A DNA stretch of 47,916 bases from an uncultured Burkholderiales bacterium (GTDB lineage Bacteria > Pseudomonadota > Gammaproteobacteria > Burkholderiales > Burkholderiaceae_E): the NCBI GenBank assembly GCA_902826305.1, contig CADEEH010000019.1:1-47916 (forward strand). The letters run 5' to 3'. The notes under the pieces are model-generated. The model ran no database searches. It was not told the origin of the DNA and saw only the letters and a list, made by a program, of their open reading frames with translations. This document shows positions 40,917 to 47,916 of this stretch, piece by piece. Numbering within the stretch: position 1 is the first letter of the stretch; every line of letters starts with the position of its first letter. Both the position numbers and the translations under genes were made by a program.

Positions 40917-43532
40917 ATGAATTCGGCCGAGATCCGGAACCGGTTCCTGAAGTTCTTCGCCGCGCGTGGTCACACCGTCGTGGCCTCGAGTCCGCTCGTG
41001 CCGGCCAACGACCCGACGCTGCTGTTCACCAACAGCGGGATGGTCCAGTTCAAGGATGTCTTTCTCGGCAAGGACCAGCGCCCGTACCGACGCGCGGTGA
41101 CCGCGCAACGCTCGGTCCGCGCCGGCGGCAAACACAACGACCTGGAGAACGTCGGCTACACGGCCCGGCATCACACGTTCTTCGAGATGCTGGGCAATTT
41201 CTCGTTCGGCGACTACTTCAAGCGCGACGCGATCCGGTTCGCCTGGGACCTGCTGACCGGTGACTACGCGTTGCCGGCCGACAAGTTGTGGGTCACGGTC
41301 TATGCCGAGGACGACGAAGCGTATGCGATCTGGGCCGACGAGATCGGTGTGCCACCCGAGCGCATCGTGCGCATCGGTGACAACAAGGGTGCACGCTACG
41401 CGTCGGACAACTTCTGGCAGATGGCCGACACCGGTCCCTGTGGTCCTTGCAGCGAGATCTTCTACGACCACGGCCCGGCGGTCGAGGGCGGGCCACCGGG
41501 ATCACCGCAGGCCGACGGCGACCGCTACATCGAGATCTGGAACCTGGTGTTCATGCAGTTCGACCGTGACGCGGCCGGCAGGCTGACGCCGCTGCCCAAG
41601 CCCTGTGTCGACACCGGCATGGGACTGGAGCGGCTGGCCGCAGTGCTGCAGCACCGGCACAGCAACTACGAGATCGACTTGTTCCAGGCACTGATCGCCG
41701 CGGCTGCGCGCGAGACCGGTACCGACGATCTCGCCGCCCCGTCGCTGCGTGTGATCGCCGATCACATCCGCGCCTGCTCGTTCCTGGTGGTCGACGGCGT
41801 GATCCCGGGCAACGAGGGACGCGGCTACGTGTTGCGCCGGATCATCCGGCGCGCGCTGCGCCACGGCCACAAGCTCGGTCGCAACCAGCCGTTCTTCCAT
41901 CGGCTGGTCGAGGATCTCGATCGGGTGATGGGCGACGCCTATCCCGAACTGCGCCGCGACAAGGCGCGGGTCGCCTCGGTGCTGCTGGCCGAGGAGGAGC
42001 GCTTCGGCGAGACCCTGGCCAACGGCATGGCGATCCTCGAGACCGCGTTGGCCGGTGGCGTGACGACGCTGGACGGCGAGACCGCGTTCAAGCTCTACGA
42101 CACCTACGGCTTTCCGCTCGACCTGACCGCCGATGTCTGCCGCGAACGCGGCGTCGCGGTCGACGAGGCCGGGTTCGATGCGTCGATGGCGCGCCAGCGC
42201 GAGCAGGCCCGCGCCGCGGGCAAGTTCAAGGCCAGCGCGGGGCTCGAGTACACCGGCCCGGCGAGCACGTTCCATGGCTACGAACGGCTGGCGTTCGACG
42301 AGGCGCGGGTGGTGGCGCTGTACGCCGAAGGGACGGCGGTGCAGTCGCTCGCCGCCGGACAGCACGGTGTCGTCGTGCTCGACCACACGCCGTTCTACGC
42401 CGAGTCCGGCGGCCAGGTCGGCGACAGCGGCCGCCTGCGCAGCGCCGCCGGAGCGGTGTTCGAGGTGGCGGACACGCAGAAGGTGCAGGCCGACGTGACC
42501 GGCCACCACGGTGAACTCGGCACCGGGCGCCTGGCCGTCGGCGACACGATCGTGGCCGAGGTCGACGCGGTGCGACGCGCGCGCACGATGCGCAACCACT
42601 CGGCGACCCACCTGATGCACAAGGCGCTGCGCGAGGTGCTCGGCCCGCATGTGCAGCAGAAGGGATCGCTGGTCGACGCCGACAAGACACGATTCGACTT
42701 CTCGCATCATGCGGCGCTGAGCGGCGAGCAGTTGCGGCGGGTCGAAGCGCTGGTCAATGCCGAGATCCTCGCCAACACGCCGGTCGGTGCGCAACAGATG
42801 GCGTTCGACGAGGCGGTGCAGGGCGGAGCGATGGCGCTGTTCGGCGAGAAATACGGCGACCGGGTCCGTGTGCTCGACATCGGCAGCTCGCGCGAATTGT
42901 GCGGCGGCACCCATGTCGCGCGCACCGGCGACATCGGCCTGTTCAAGATCGTCTCCGAAGGTGGCGTGGCCGCGGGCATCCGGCGGGTCGAGGCGGTCAC
43001 CGGCGACAACGCACTCGCCTGGGTCCTGCGGATCGAATCGACGCTGGCCGAGGCCGCCTCGGCGGTGCGTGCGACGCCGGCCGAGGTGCCGGCGCGGGTG
43101 CTGCAGCTGATCGAGCAGTCGCGTGCACTCGAAAAGGAGGTCACGCGGATGAAGTCGCAGCTCGCCGCCTCGCAGGGCGACGACCTGGTCGCGCGCGCGG
43201 TCGACATCAAGGGCGTCATGGTGCTCGCGGCGTCGCTCGATGCGGCCGATTCGCGCACGTTGCGCGAGACGATGGACAAGCTGAAGGACAAGCTGAAGTC
43301 GGCGGCGATCGTGCTCGCGGCCACCGACGGCGCGAAGGTGAGCCTGATCGCCGGCGTGACCGCCGATGCGATCTCGCGTGTGAAGGCCGGCGACCTGGTG
43401 AACTTCGTTGCACAACAGGTCGGCGGCAAGGGTGGTGGACGGCCCGACATGGCGCAGGCGGGCGGCACCGAGCCGTCGAAGTTGCCGCAGGCGCTGGCCG
43501 GCGTGTCCGATTGGGTCGCACAGCGGCTGTGA
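40917..43532 (+). CDS. alaS: Alanyl-tRNA synthetase
   Basis: Class II synthetase of 871 residues (E. coli 875). N-terminus [19 protein letters not shown], motif 1 [54 protein letters not shown] and [13 protein letters not shown]. The editing domain has [17 protein letters not shown] and [13 protein letters not shown] (zinc ligands), and the C-terminal domain ends [15 protein letters not shown]. It charges tRNA-Ala and clears Ser/Gly mischarging. The ATG at 40917 lacks a clear Shine-Dalgarno. tusA follows. Confidence 0.97.
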   Translation: MNSAEIRNRFLKFFAARGHTVVASSPLVPANDPTLLFTNSGMVQFKDVFLGKDQRPYRRAVTAQRSVRAGGKHNDLENVGYTARHHTFFEMLGNFSFGDYFKRDAIRFAWDLLTGDYALPADKLWVTVYAEDDEAYAIWADEIGVPPERIVRIGDNKGARYASDNFWQMADTGPCGPCSEIFYDHGPAVEGGPPGSPQADGDRYIEIWNLVFMQFDRDAAGRLTPLPKPCVDTGMGLERLAAVLQHRHSNYEIDLFQALIAAAARETGTDDLAAPSLRVIADHIRACSFLVVDGVIPGNEGRGYVLRRIIRRALRHGHKLGRNQPFFHRLVEDLDRVMGDAYPELRRDKARVASVLLAEEERFGETLANGMAILETALAGGVTTLDGETAFKLYDTYGFPLDLTADVCRERGVAVDEAGFDASMARQREQARAAGKFKASAGLEYTGPASTFHGYERLAFDEARVVALYAEGTAVQSLAAGQHGVVVLDHTPFYAESGGQVGDSGRLRSAAGAVFEVADTQKVQADVTGHHGELGTGRLAVGDTIVAEVDAVRRARTMRNHSATHLMHKALREVLGPHVQQKGSLVDADKTRFDFSHHAALSGEQLRRVEALVNAEILANTPVGAQQMAFDEAVQGGAMALFGEKYGDRVRVLDIGSSRELCGGTHVARTGDIGLFKIVSEGGVAAGIRRVEAVTGDNALAWVLRIESTLAEAASAVRATPAEVPARVLQLIEQSRALEKEVTRMKSQLAASQGDDLVARAVDIKGVMVLAASLDAADSRTLRETMDKLKDKLKSAAIVLAATDGAKVSLIAGVTADAISRVKAGDLVNFVAQQVGGKGGGRPDMAQAGGTEPSKLPQALAGVSDWVAQRL

Positions 43533-43568
43533 GCCGCGTGTCGCTGCATCAATTCCGGTGAGCCGAAT

Positions 43569-43808
43569 ATGAGTGACACTCCCACGTACGACAAGGAAGT
43601 CGACGCCCGCGGGCTGAACTGTCCGTTGCCGATCCTGCGCGCGAAGAAGGCGCTGGCCGACCTGCAAAGCGGCCAGGTGCTCAAGGTGATCTCGACCGAT
43701 CCCGGCTCGGAGCGCGACTTCCGGGCGTTCTCGCGCCAGACCGGCAACGAACTGGTCGCGATGGACACCCTCGACCGGAGCTGGGCCTTCTACCTGAAGC
43801 GGCGCTGA
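43569..43808 (+). CDS. tusA: TusA-family sulfur carrier protein
   Basis: A 79-residue protein with the diagnostic DARGLNCPLPILRAKKAL (sulfur-accepting Cys in CPLP) and the IscU/TusA-like fold end LVAMDTLDRSWAFYLKRR. It passes persulfide sulfur between cysteine desulfurase and acceptors such as tRNA thiolation enzymes. It lies 36 nt after alaS and may be co-transcribed. Whether this is true TusA or a TusA-like paralogue is not certain. Confidence 0.88.
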   Translation: MSDTPTYDKEVDARGLNCPLPILRAKKALADLQSGQVLKVISTDPGSERDFRAFSRQTGNELVAMDTLDRSWAFYLKRR

Positions 43809-43889
43809 TCGGGCGCGCTCGAGCAACGATACGAGGACTTGCCTCGGGACGTGGCCAGCGGGACCGCGCAGCGGGTCTGCAGAGAGGCT

Positions 43890-44666
43890 CTAGGCCGGCC
43901 TGGCCGACTCGAAGTGCATGCCGTCGCGGCGCGTGAAGTGTCCGCCCCAGTAGAAGCCGTGCCGGTTGGCCAGCGGCACCAGGTCGAACAGGCAGCCGGG
44001 GTCACCGGCCAGTGCCGGCTGCGCGCCCAGGCGGTTGGTCGCCGCATTGAGGTCGAACGCGGTGCCGTAGGAATGGTTGCTCAGCACCGACCGGCTGCCG
44101 CGGATGAACCGCGGCACCCAGGCCCCGTCGAAGGTCACGATGCGATCGAGCAGGCCGGCCTGTTCCCAGTCGGTGAACAGTGCCTGCAGCGAAGCGGCCG
44201 CCTTGCGGTGGAACGCGATCCGTCCCGATGCCGGCGCGCCGCGGACACCGGCCAGTTGCGGCACGTCGACGGTGACCACGTTCTTGCGATCCCATCCGTT
44301 GACGATCCGGATCGCCTCCGGGTTGCCGGCGACCGGTGCCGGCTTGAACTCGATCCGCCCCCACAGGCGCTCGCGCGCCGCGTTGCCGACGACCGGCGCG
44401 AACGAGGGCGGGGGCGGAAAGCCGATGTCCTTGTCGGCGGACACGTCGACCAGTTCGAAGCCGACCATCGCCGCCTTGCCCAGCGTCTGGTTGCCGACGA
44501 TGCCGTCGACCGTCAGCCGGTGTTTCTTCTGGAACAGCCGGCTCGCCTGGTCGGTCGCCGCGTCGAAACGACCGTTCTCGATCAGCTCGAAACCCTGGCC
44601 GCGCAGGAATCGCTGCCAGCGGCGCACGAGCGAGCCCTGTGAACCGATGCGCAGTGCGGATGCCAT
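43890..44666 (-). CDS. Peptidoglycan-binding and M15-type peptidase protein
   Basis: A 258-residue protein with an N-terminal peptidoglycan-binding domain (VRRWQRFLRGQGFELIENGRFDAATDQASRLFQKKH ... GIVGNQTLG) and a C-terminal M15 (D-Ala-D-Ala carboxypeptidase / L-Ala-D-Glu endopeptidase) domain with zinc-site motifs SNHSYGTAFDLNAATN and YWGGHFTRRDGMHFE. No signal peptide is visible, as in phage endolysins, but no other phage gene is near. GGGAG precedes the ATG at 44666. It is convergent with tusA. Confidence 0.88.
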   Translation of the reverse strand: MASALRIGSQGSLVRRWQRFLRGQGFELIENGRFDAATDQASRLFQKKHRLTVDGIVGNQTLGKAAMVGFELVDVSADKDIGFPPPPSFAPVVGNAARERLWGRIEFKPAPVAGNPEAIRIVNGWDRKNVVTVDVPQLAGVRGAPASGRIAFHRKAAASLQALFTDWEQAGLLDRIVTFDGAWVPRFIRGSRSVLSNHSYGTAFDLNAATNRLGAQPALAGDPGCLFDLVPLANRHGFYWGGHFTRRDGMHFESARPA

Positions 44667-44901
44667 GGTTGCTCCCGGGTTCGAATCCTGCCGCGCATTG
44701 TCCACCCGCCAGCGGCGGGCGCGATACCCGATTCACGTCCTGCGTCGCGCCGCCGCGGTAGGCGGGACGCCGCGTTGCCCGGCCCACCAGGCCGCGGGGC
44801 GAGCGCCCCCATGGCGTTGACAGGCCCTGGTGAACATGCGGCCCGTCGGAGTATGTTTCGGCATCGGGCCATCGAACCACGCGAATCGCAAGGGGACCAC
44901 G

Positions 44902-45639
44902 GTGAACTTCCAGTTCGATTTTTCAGGCCGCACGGTGCTGGTCACCGGCGGAGCCTCCGGCATCGGCGGGGCGACCGCGCGGGCCTTCCGCGCGGCCGGC
45001 GCGACCGTGATCGCCACCGGCCTGACCGCCGAGGAGATCGGCGCGGCACGGGCCAGCGGTGACTTCGCCGGGATCGAGATCCGCACGCTCGATGTCGCGG
45101 ACCGGGCCGCCGTCGATGTGCTGGTCACGAGCCTGCCGGCGCTGGACTACGTGATCCACTGCGCCGGCATGATCCTGCGCGACGCGGAACATGATCCATC
45201 GTCGTTCGACCGCGTGATCGACGTCAACCTGAACGGCGGCATGCGGGTCTCGTCGGCGGCCCGGCCGGCGCTCGCGCGCTCGCGCGGGGCGATCGTGTTC
45301 GTCGGCTCGGTGATGTCGTACTTCGGCGGCCCGCGCCAGCCGGCCTACTCGGCCTCCAAGGGCGGCGTGCGCAACCTGACGATGTCGCTGGCGGCCGCCT
45401 ATGCCGCCGACGGCATCCGCGTGAACGCGGTCGCCCCCGGCTGGGTGATCACGAACCTGTCGCGCGGCGCACGCGAGAATCCGGAACGCAGCGCGATGAT
45501 CATGAGCCGCACACCGATCGGGCGCTGGGCCGAGCCGTCCGACATCGCCGATCCGATCCTGTTCCTCTGTTCCGACGCGGCGCGCTACATGACCGGGACG
45601 ATGATGCTCGTCGACGGCGGCTACACCTCGGTCGGTTGA
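44902..45639 (+). CDS. Short-chain dehydrogenase/reductase
   Basis: Classical SDR of 245 residues: LVTGGASGIGGATARAFRAAG (NAD(P) binding), LDVADRAAVDVL, YVIHCAGM, catalytic Ser in VFVGSVMSYFGG, YSASKGG with Tyr and Lys, and the C-terminal GTMMLVDGGYTSVG. The GTG at 44902 is preferred because AGGGGA lies 7 nt upstream; the frame stays open to an ATG at 44830. The substrate is unknown. The stop is 149 bp before the ABC transporter gene. Confidence 0.92.
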   Translation: MNFQFDFSGRTVLVTGGASGIGGATARAFRAAGATVIATGLTAEEIGAARASGDFAGIEIRTLDVADRAAVDVLVTSLPALDYVIHCAGMILRDAEHDPSSFDRVIDVNLNGGMRVSSAARPALARSRGAIVFVGSVMSYFGGPRQPAYSASKGGVRNLTMSLAAAYAADGIRVNAVAPGWVITNLSRGARENPERSAMIMSRTPIGRWAEPSDIADPILFLCSDAARYMTGTMMLVDGGYTSVG

Positions 45640-45640
45640 G

Positions 45641-45730
45641 CGATCGCGCGGTGCGACGGATGCACCGCGACGTGCTTCGCGGACGCACCGCGATCGGATC
45701 GAAGCGCACGACCACGGTGCCTGCACGGCA
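45641..45730 (+). promoter_or_regulatory. Overlapping alternative hairpins before the NrtA-like gene
   Basis: CGCGGTGC (45647-45654) can pair with GCACCGCG at 45662-45669 (8 bp, 7-nt loop) or with a second copy at 45685-45692. The second pairing extends through CGATCG at both ends to 12 bp with a 2-nt bulge. The pairings exclude each other. A further hairpin GTGCC-tgcac-GGCAC ends near 45730. The structures may end the SDR transcript or control the transporter operon. Confidence 0.45.
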
Positions 45731-45788
45731 CTGACAGGGCGCGCACGGCTCTTGCTTTGAAGGCTCCGTCCACCACCGAGGAGCCTGC

Positions 45789-47156
45789 ATGCGCGACGAG
45801 CGCCCCACCGCCTACGATCCCTTCGATCCCGACCGCCCGCTGATGGCCGGCTGCTCCTGCGGCGGCAACCACGCGCCCGAGGATCACGCGGCCGTCGATC
45901 CCGAGCGACTCGGGCGCGAGTTCATCGAAGCGGCGCTGATCAAGGCCATCTTCCCGCGCGAACGGGTCCGGCGCGCGTTCCTGCGCGCGGTCGGCCGCAG
46001 GACGGCCGCGGCGGCCATCGGCAGCCTGTTGCCGGTGGCCTCGCTGCAGGCGCTGGCCCAGGAGAAGAAGACCCCCGAGAAGAAGGACCTGAAGATCGGG
46101 TTCATCGCGATCACCTGCGCCAGTCCGCTGATCATGGCCGACCCGCTGGGTTTCTACCGCCAGCAGGGCCTGAACGTGCAGCTGATCAAGACGGCGGGCT
46201 GGGCGCTGATCCGCGACAAGATGCTCAACCAGGAGCACGACGCGTCCCACTTCCTGAGCCCGATGCCGCTGGCGATCTCGCTCGGCCTGGGCTCGACCCA
46301 GGTGCCGATGAACGTGGCGACGATCCAGAACATCAACGGCCAGGCGATCGTGCTGGCCAACAAACACAAGGGCAACCGCGATCCGAAGAACTGGAAGGGC
46401 TTCAAGTTCGCGATCCCGTTCGAGCACTCGATCCACAACTATCTGCTGCGTTACTACCTGGCCGAACACGGAATCAATCCGGATACCGACGTGCAGCTTC
46501 GGGTCACGCCACCGCCGGAGATGGTCGCCAACCTGCGCGCCGGCAACGTCGACGGATTCCTCGGCCCGGACCCGTTCAACCAGCGTGCGGTCTTCGACGA
46601 GGTCGGGTTCATCCACATCCTGTCGCGTGAGATCTGGGACGGCCATCCCTGCTGCGCATTCGGCGTCAGCGAGGCGTTCATCAAGGAGAACCCGGCCACG
46701 TTCGCCGCGCTGTACCGGTCGGTGCTGACCGCGGCCGCGATGGCGCGCGAACCGAAGAACCGCGAGCTGATCGCCAAGGTGATCGCGCCCGCGCAATACC
46801 TGAACCAGCCCGAGGCGGTGCTGACCCAGGTGCTGACCGGTCGCTTCGCCGACGGCCTGGGCAACGTGCGCAACGTGCCCGAACGCGCGGACTTCGATCC
46901 GGTGCCCTGGCAGAGCATGGCGGTCTGGATGCTGACCCAGATGCAGCGCTGGGGGTATCTGAAGGGCGAGCCGAACTACCGGCAGGTCGCCGAGAAGGTG
47001 TTCCTGCTGACCGAGGCGAAGAAGCACATGAAGGAACTCGACATGCCGGTTCCCGAGGGTGCCTACAAGAAGTTCAAGGTCATGGGCAAGGAGTTCGACC
47101 CCGCGAAGCCGGCCGAGTACCTGCAGAGTTTCGCGATCCGCCGCCAGGCGGCCTGA
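45789..47156 (+). CDS. NrtA/CmpA-type ABC transporter substrate-binding protein
   Basis: A 455-residue binding protein of the nitrate/bicarbonate/sulfonate type. The N-terminus has a Cys-rich stretch LMAGCSCGGNHAPEDH, then RRAFLRAVGRRTAAAAIGSLLPVAS, a Tat-like export signal, and the mature part from KIGFIAITCASPLIMADPLGFY. Further family stretches are FAIPFEHSIHNYLLRYYLAEHG and NVDGFLGPDPFNQRAVF. GAGGAG precedes the ATG. The permease follows 12 nt later. Nitrate is the usual ligand of this group, but this is not proven by sequence. Confidence 0.9.
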   Translation: MRDERPTAYDPFDPDRPLMAGCSCGGNHAPEDHAAVDPERLGREFIEAALIKAIFPRERVRRAFLRAVGRRTAAAAIGSLLPVASLQALAQEKKTPEKKDLKIGFIAITCASPLIMADPLGFYRQQGLNVQLIKTAGWALIRDKMLNQEHDASHFLSPMPLAISLGLGSTQVPMNVATIQNINGQAIVLANKHKGNRDPKNWKGFKFAIPFEHSIHNYLLRYYLAEHGINPDTDVQLRVTPPPEMVANLRAGNVDGFLGPDPFNQRAVFDEVGFIHILSREIWDGHPCCAFGVSEAFIKENPATFAALYRSVLTAAAMAREPKNRELIAKVIAPAQYLNQPEAVLTQVLTGRFADGLGNVRNVPERADFDPVPWQSMAVWMLTQMQRWGYLKGEPNYRQVAEKVFLLTEAKKHMKELDMPVPEGAYKKFKVMGKEFDPAKPAEYLQSFAIRRQAA

Positions 47157-47168
47157 CGAGGGCCGTCG

Positions 47169-47916
47169 ATGAACAACGACGCCTCGCAGGGGCTGAAGGC
47201 GGCGCTGGTCTCGCTGCTGATCCTGGCGCTGCTGGTGGGCACCTGGTACCTGGCGACCAAGCCGAAGGCCGCCGCGCCGGCCCGGCCGATGAGTGCCGAG
47301 GAGATCGAATACGCGAAGCTGATGGGCAAGGATGTGTCGGCCGGCGCACCGGAGACGGCCAAGAGCAGCGGGTTCCCGACCCCGGCGCAGTTCGCCCGCT
47401 CGGCGCTCGACAACCTGTCGAGTCCGTTCTACGACAACGGGCCGAACGACAAGGGCATCGGGATCCAGCTCGCCCACTCGCTGGGCCGGGTCGCTGCCGG
47501 CTTCGGCATCGCGGCGCTGGTCGGTGTGCCGCTCGGCTTCCTGATCGGCATGAGTCCGCTGCTGCGTCGCGCGCTCGATCCGTTCGTCCAGGTCCTCAAG
47601 CCGATCTCGCCGCTGGCCTGGATGCCGCTCGCGCTGTACACGATCAAGGATTCGTCGGTGTCCGGCGTGTTCGTGATCTTCATCTGTTCGTTGTGGCCGA
47701 TGCTGATCAACACCGCGTTCGGCGTCGCCGGTGTGCGCCGCGAGTGGCTGAACGTCGCCCGCACGCTCGAGGTGCGGCCGCTGCGCACCGCGCTCGAGGT
47801 GATCCTGCCGGCGGCCGCGCCGACGATCCTGACCGGCATGAGGATCAGCATGGGCATCGCATGGCTGGTGATCGTCGCCGCCGAGATGCTGGTCGGCGGC
47901 ACCGGCATCGGCTACT
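47169..47916 (+). CDS. NrtB-type ABC transporter permease (truncated by window end)
   Basis: The first 249 residues of the permease are present. There is one N-terminal membrane anchor, a periplasmic linker, then a BPD-type domain beginning LAHSLGRVAAGFGIAALVGVPLG and including LKPISPLAWMPLALYTIKD and the EAA-type cytoplasmic loop EVILPAAAPTILTGMRISMG. It partners with the binding protein upstream; an ATPase gene is expected beyond the window. Confidence 0.93.
   Translation, partial: MNNDASQGLKAALVSLLILALLVGTWYLATKPKAAAPARPMSAEEIEYAKLMGKDVSAGAPETAKSSGFPTPAQFARSALDNLSSPFYDNGPNDKGIGIQLAHSLGRVAAGFGIAALVGVPLGFLIGMSPLLRRALDPFVQVLKPISPLAWMPLALYTIKDSSVSGVFVIFICSLWPMLINTAFGVAGVRREWLNVARTLEVRPLRTALEVILPAAAPTILTGMRISMGIAWLVIVAAEMLVGGTGIGY

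Noticed and set aside
43832-43846. Small hairpin CGAGG-acttg-CCTCG after tusA
   Set aside because: Only five pairs and no T-tract; too weak to call a terminator.
43890-44666. Phage endolysin as a prophage remnant
   Set aside because: The M15 protein is lysin-like, but no other phage genes, integrase or repeats flank it and its base composition matches the neighbours.
44671-44706. GGTTCGAATCC, which resembles a tRNA T-loop, near the start of the M15 peptidase gene
   Set aside because: The flanking bases give at best four pairs including a wobble, no acceptor stem or anticodon arm can be drawn, and the stretch overlaps the gene's ribosome binding region. It is not a tRNA, and no integrase supports an attachment site.
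1-47916. CRISPR arrays, insertion sequences, integrons, rRNA genes
   Set aside because: No spaced direct repeats, terminal inverted repeats, transposase or integrase motifs, or rRNA-like sequence were seen on either strand.

Overview
The window is GC-rich chromosomal DNA, most likely from a Burkholderiales-type betaproteobacterium. The signs are a GlnRS with a Burkholderiales-style N-terminal insertion, TAXI-TRAP and TctAB transporters, a 3-hydroxybutyrate-oligomer hydrolase, a phasin-like protein, a family III CoA-transferase and the kyn plus aminobenzoyl-CoA style of tryptophan breakdown. I found no rRNA, tRNA, CRISPR array, insertion sequence, integrase or toxin-antitoxin pair. Genes are densely packed, with many 4-bp start/stop overlaps and short gaps. 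Long open frames opposite the genes are GC-driven shadows and were left out.

Layout. 1-439: 5' end of an LtaS-like membrane sulfatase gene (minus strand). 625-3239: a cytosine-deaminase/uracil-phosphoribosyltransferase salvage pair and a GlcG-like secreted protein. 3286-7633 (minus): kynU-kynA-ridA-gcdH-VOC, a tryptophan catabolic operon. 7759-9684: msrA, then pdxH and a Sel1-repeat protein on the other strand. 9868-11998: a LemA-TPM-TPM membrane module. 12025-13989 (minus): an amidase and a small HExxH protein. 14026-19251 (plus): DUF3108, MBL hydrolase, TAXI binding protein and fused TRAP permease. 19316-25031: a small hydrophilic protein, the two-domain aminobenzoyl-CoA monooxygenase/reductase, a beta-helix surface protein and a MarR regulator. 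25192-34298: 3HB-oligomer hydrolase, glnS, and a minus-strand operon (HAD, GGT, beta-hydroxyacid dehydrogenase, DUF1499/FKBP, phasin-like), then a 64-residue secreted peptide. 34499-39345 (minus): sensor kinase, FixJ-type regulator, tctB, tctA. 39378-47916: CoA-transferase, a candidate sRNA, alaS, tusA, an M15 endopeptidase, an SDR, and the start of an NrtAB-type ABC transporter.

Main result. Two loci 12 kb apart, the kyn operon (tryptophan to anthranilate) and the aminobenzoyl-CoA monooxygenase/reductase gene (CoA-activated anthranilate), carry almost the same 26-bp promoter element (25 of 26 positions, same orientation to each gene). Its core is the inverted repeat TACTTTAG-cc-CTAAAGTA between -35 and -10. 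A more diverged repeat of the same geometry overlaps the predicted promoter of the marR gene 2.2 kb downstream of the monooxygenase, so that MarR is the natural candidate repressor. This suggests one regulon for tryptophan ring breakdown through CoA-thioester chemistry. kynU is predicted to be leaderless, and marR appears to start at CTG.

Other points of interest: a cytosine deaminase with Cys at the position that excludes 5-methylcytosine in E. coli CodA; a secreted micropeptide whose ribosome binding site lies in a 15-bp leader stem; a terminator-ended candidate sRNA upstream of alaS; an in-frame DUF1499-FKBP fusion with an internal ribosome binding site; and a convergent gene overlap between the beta-helix protein and marR.
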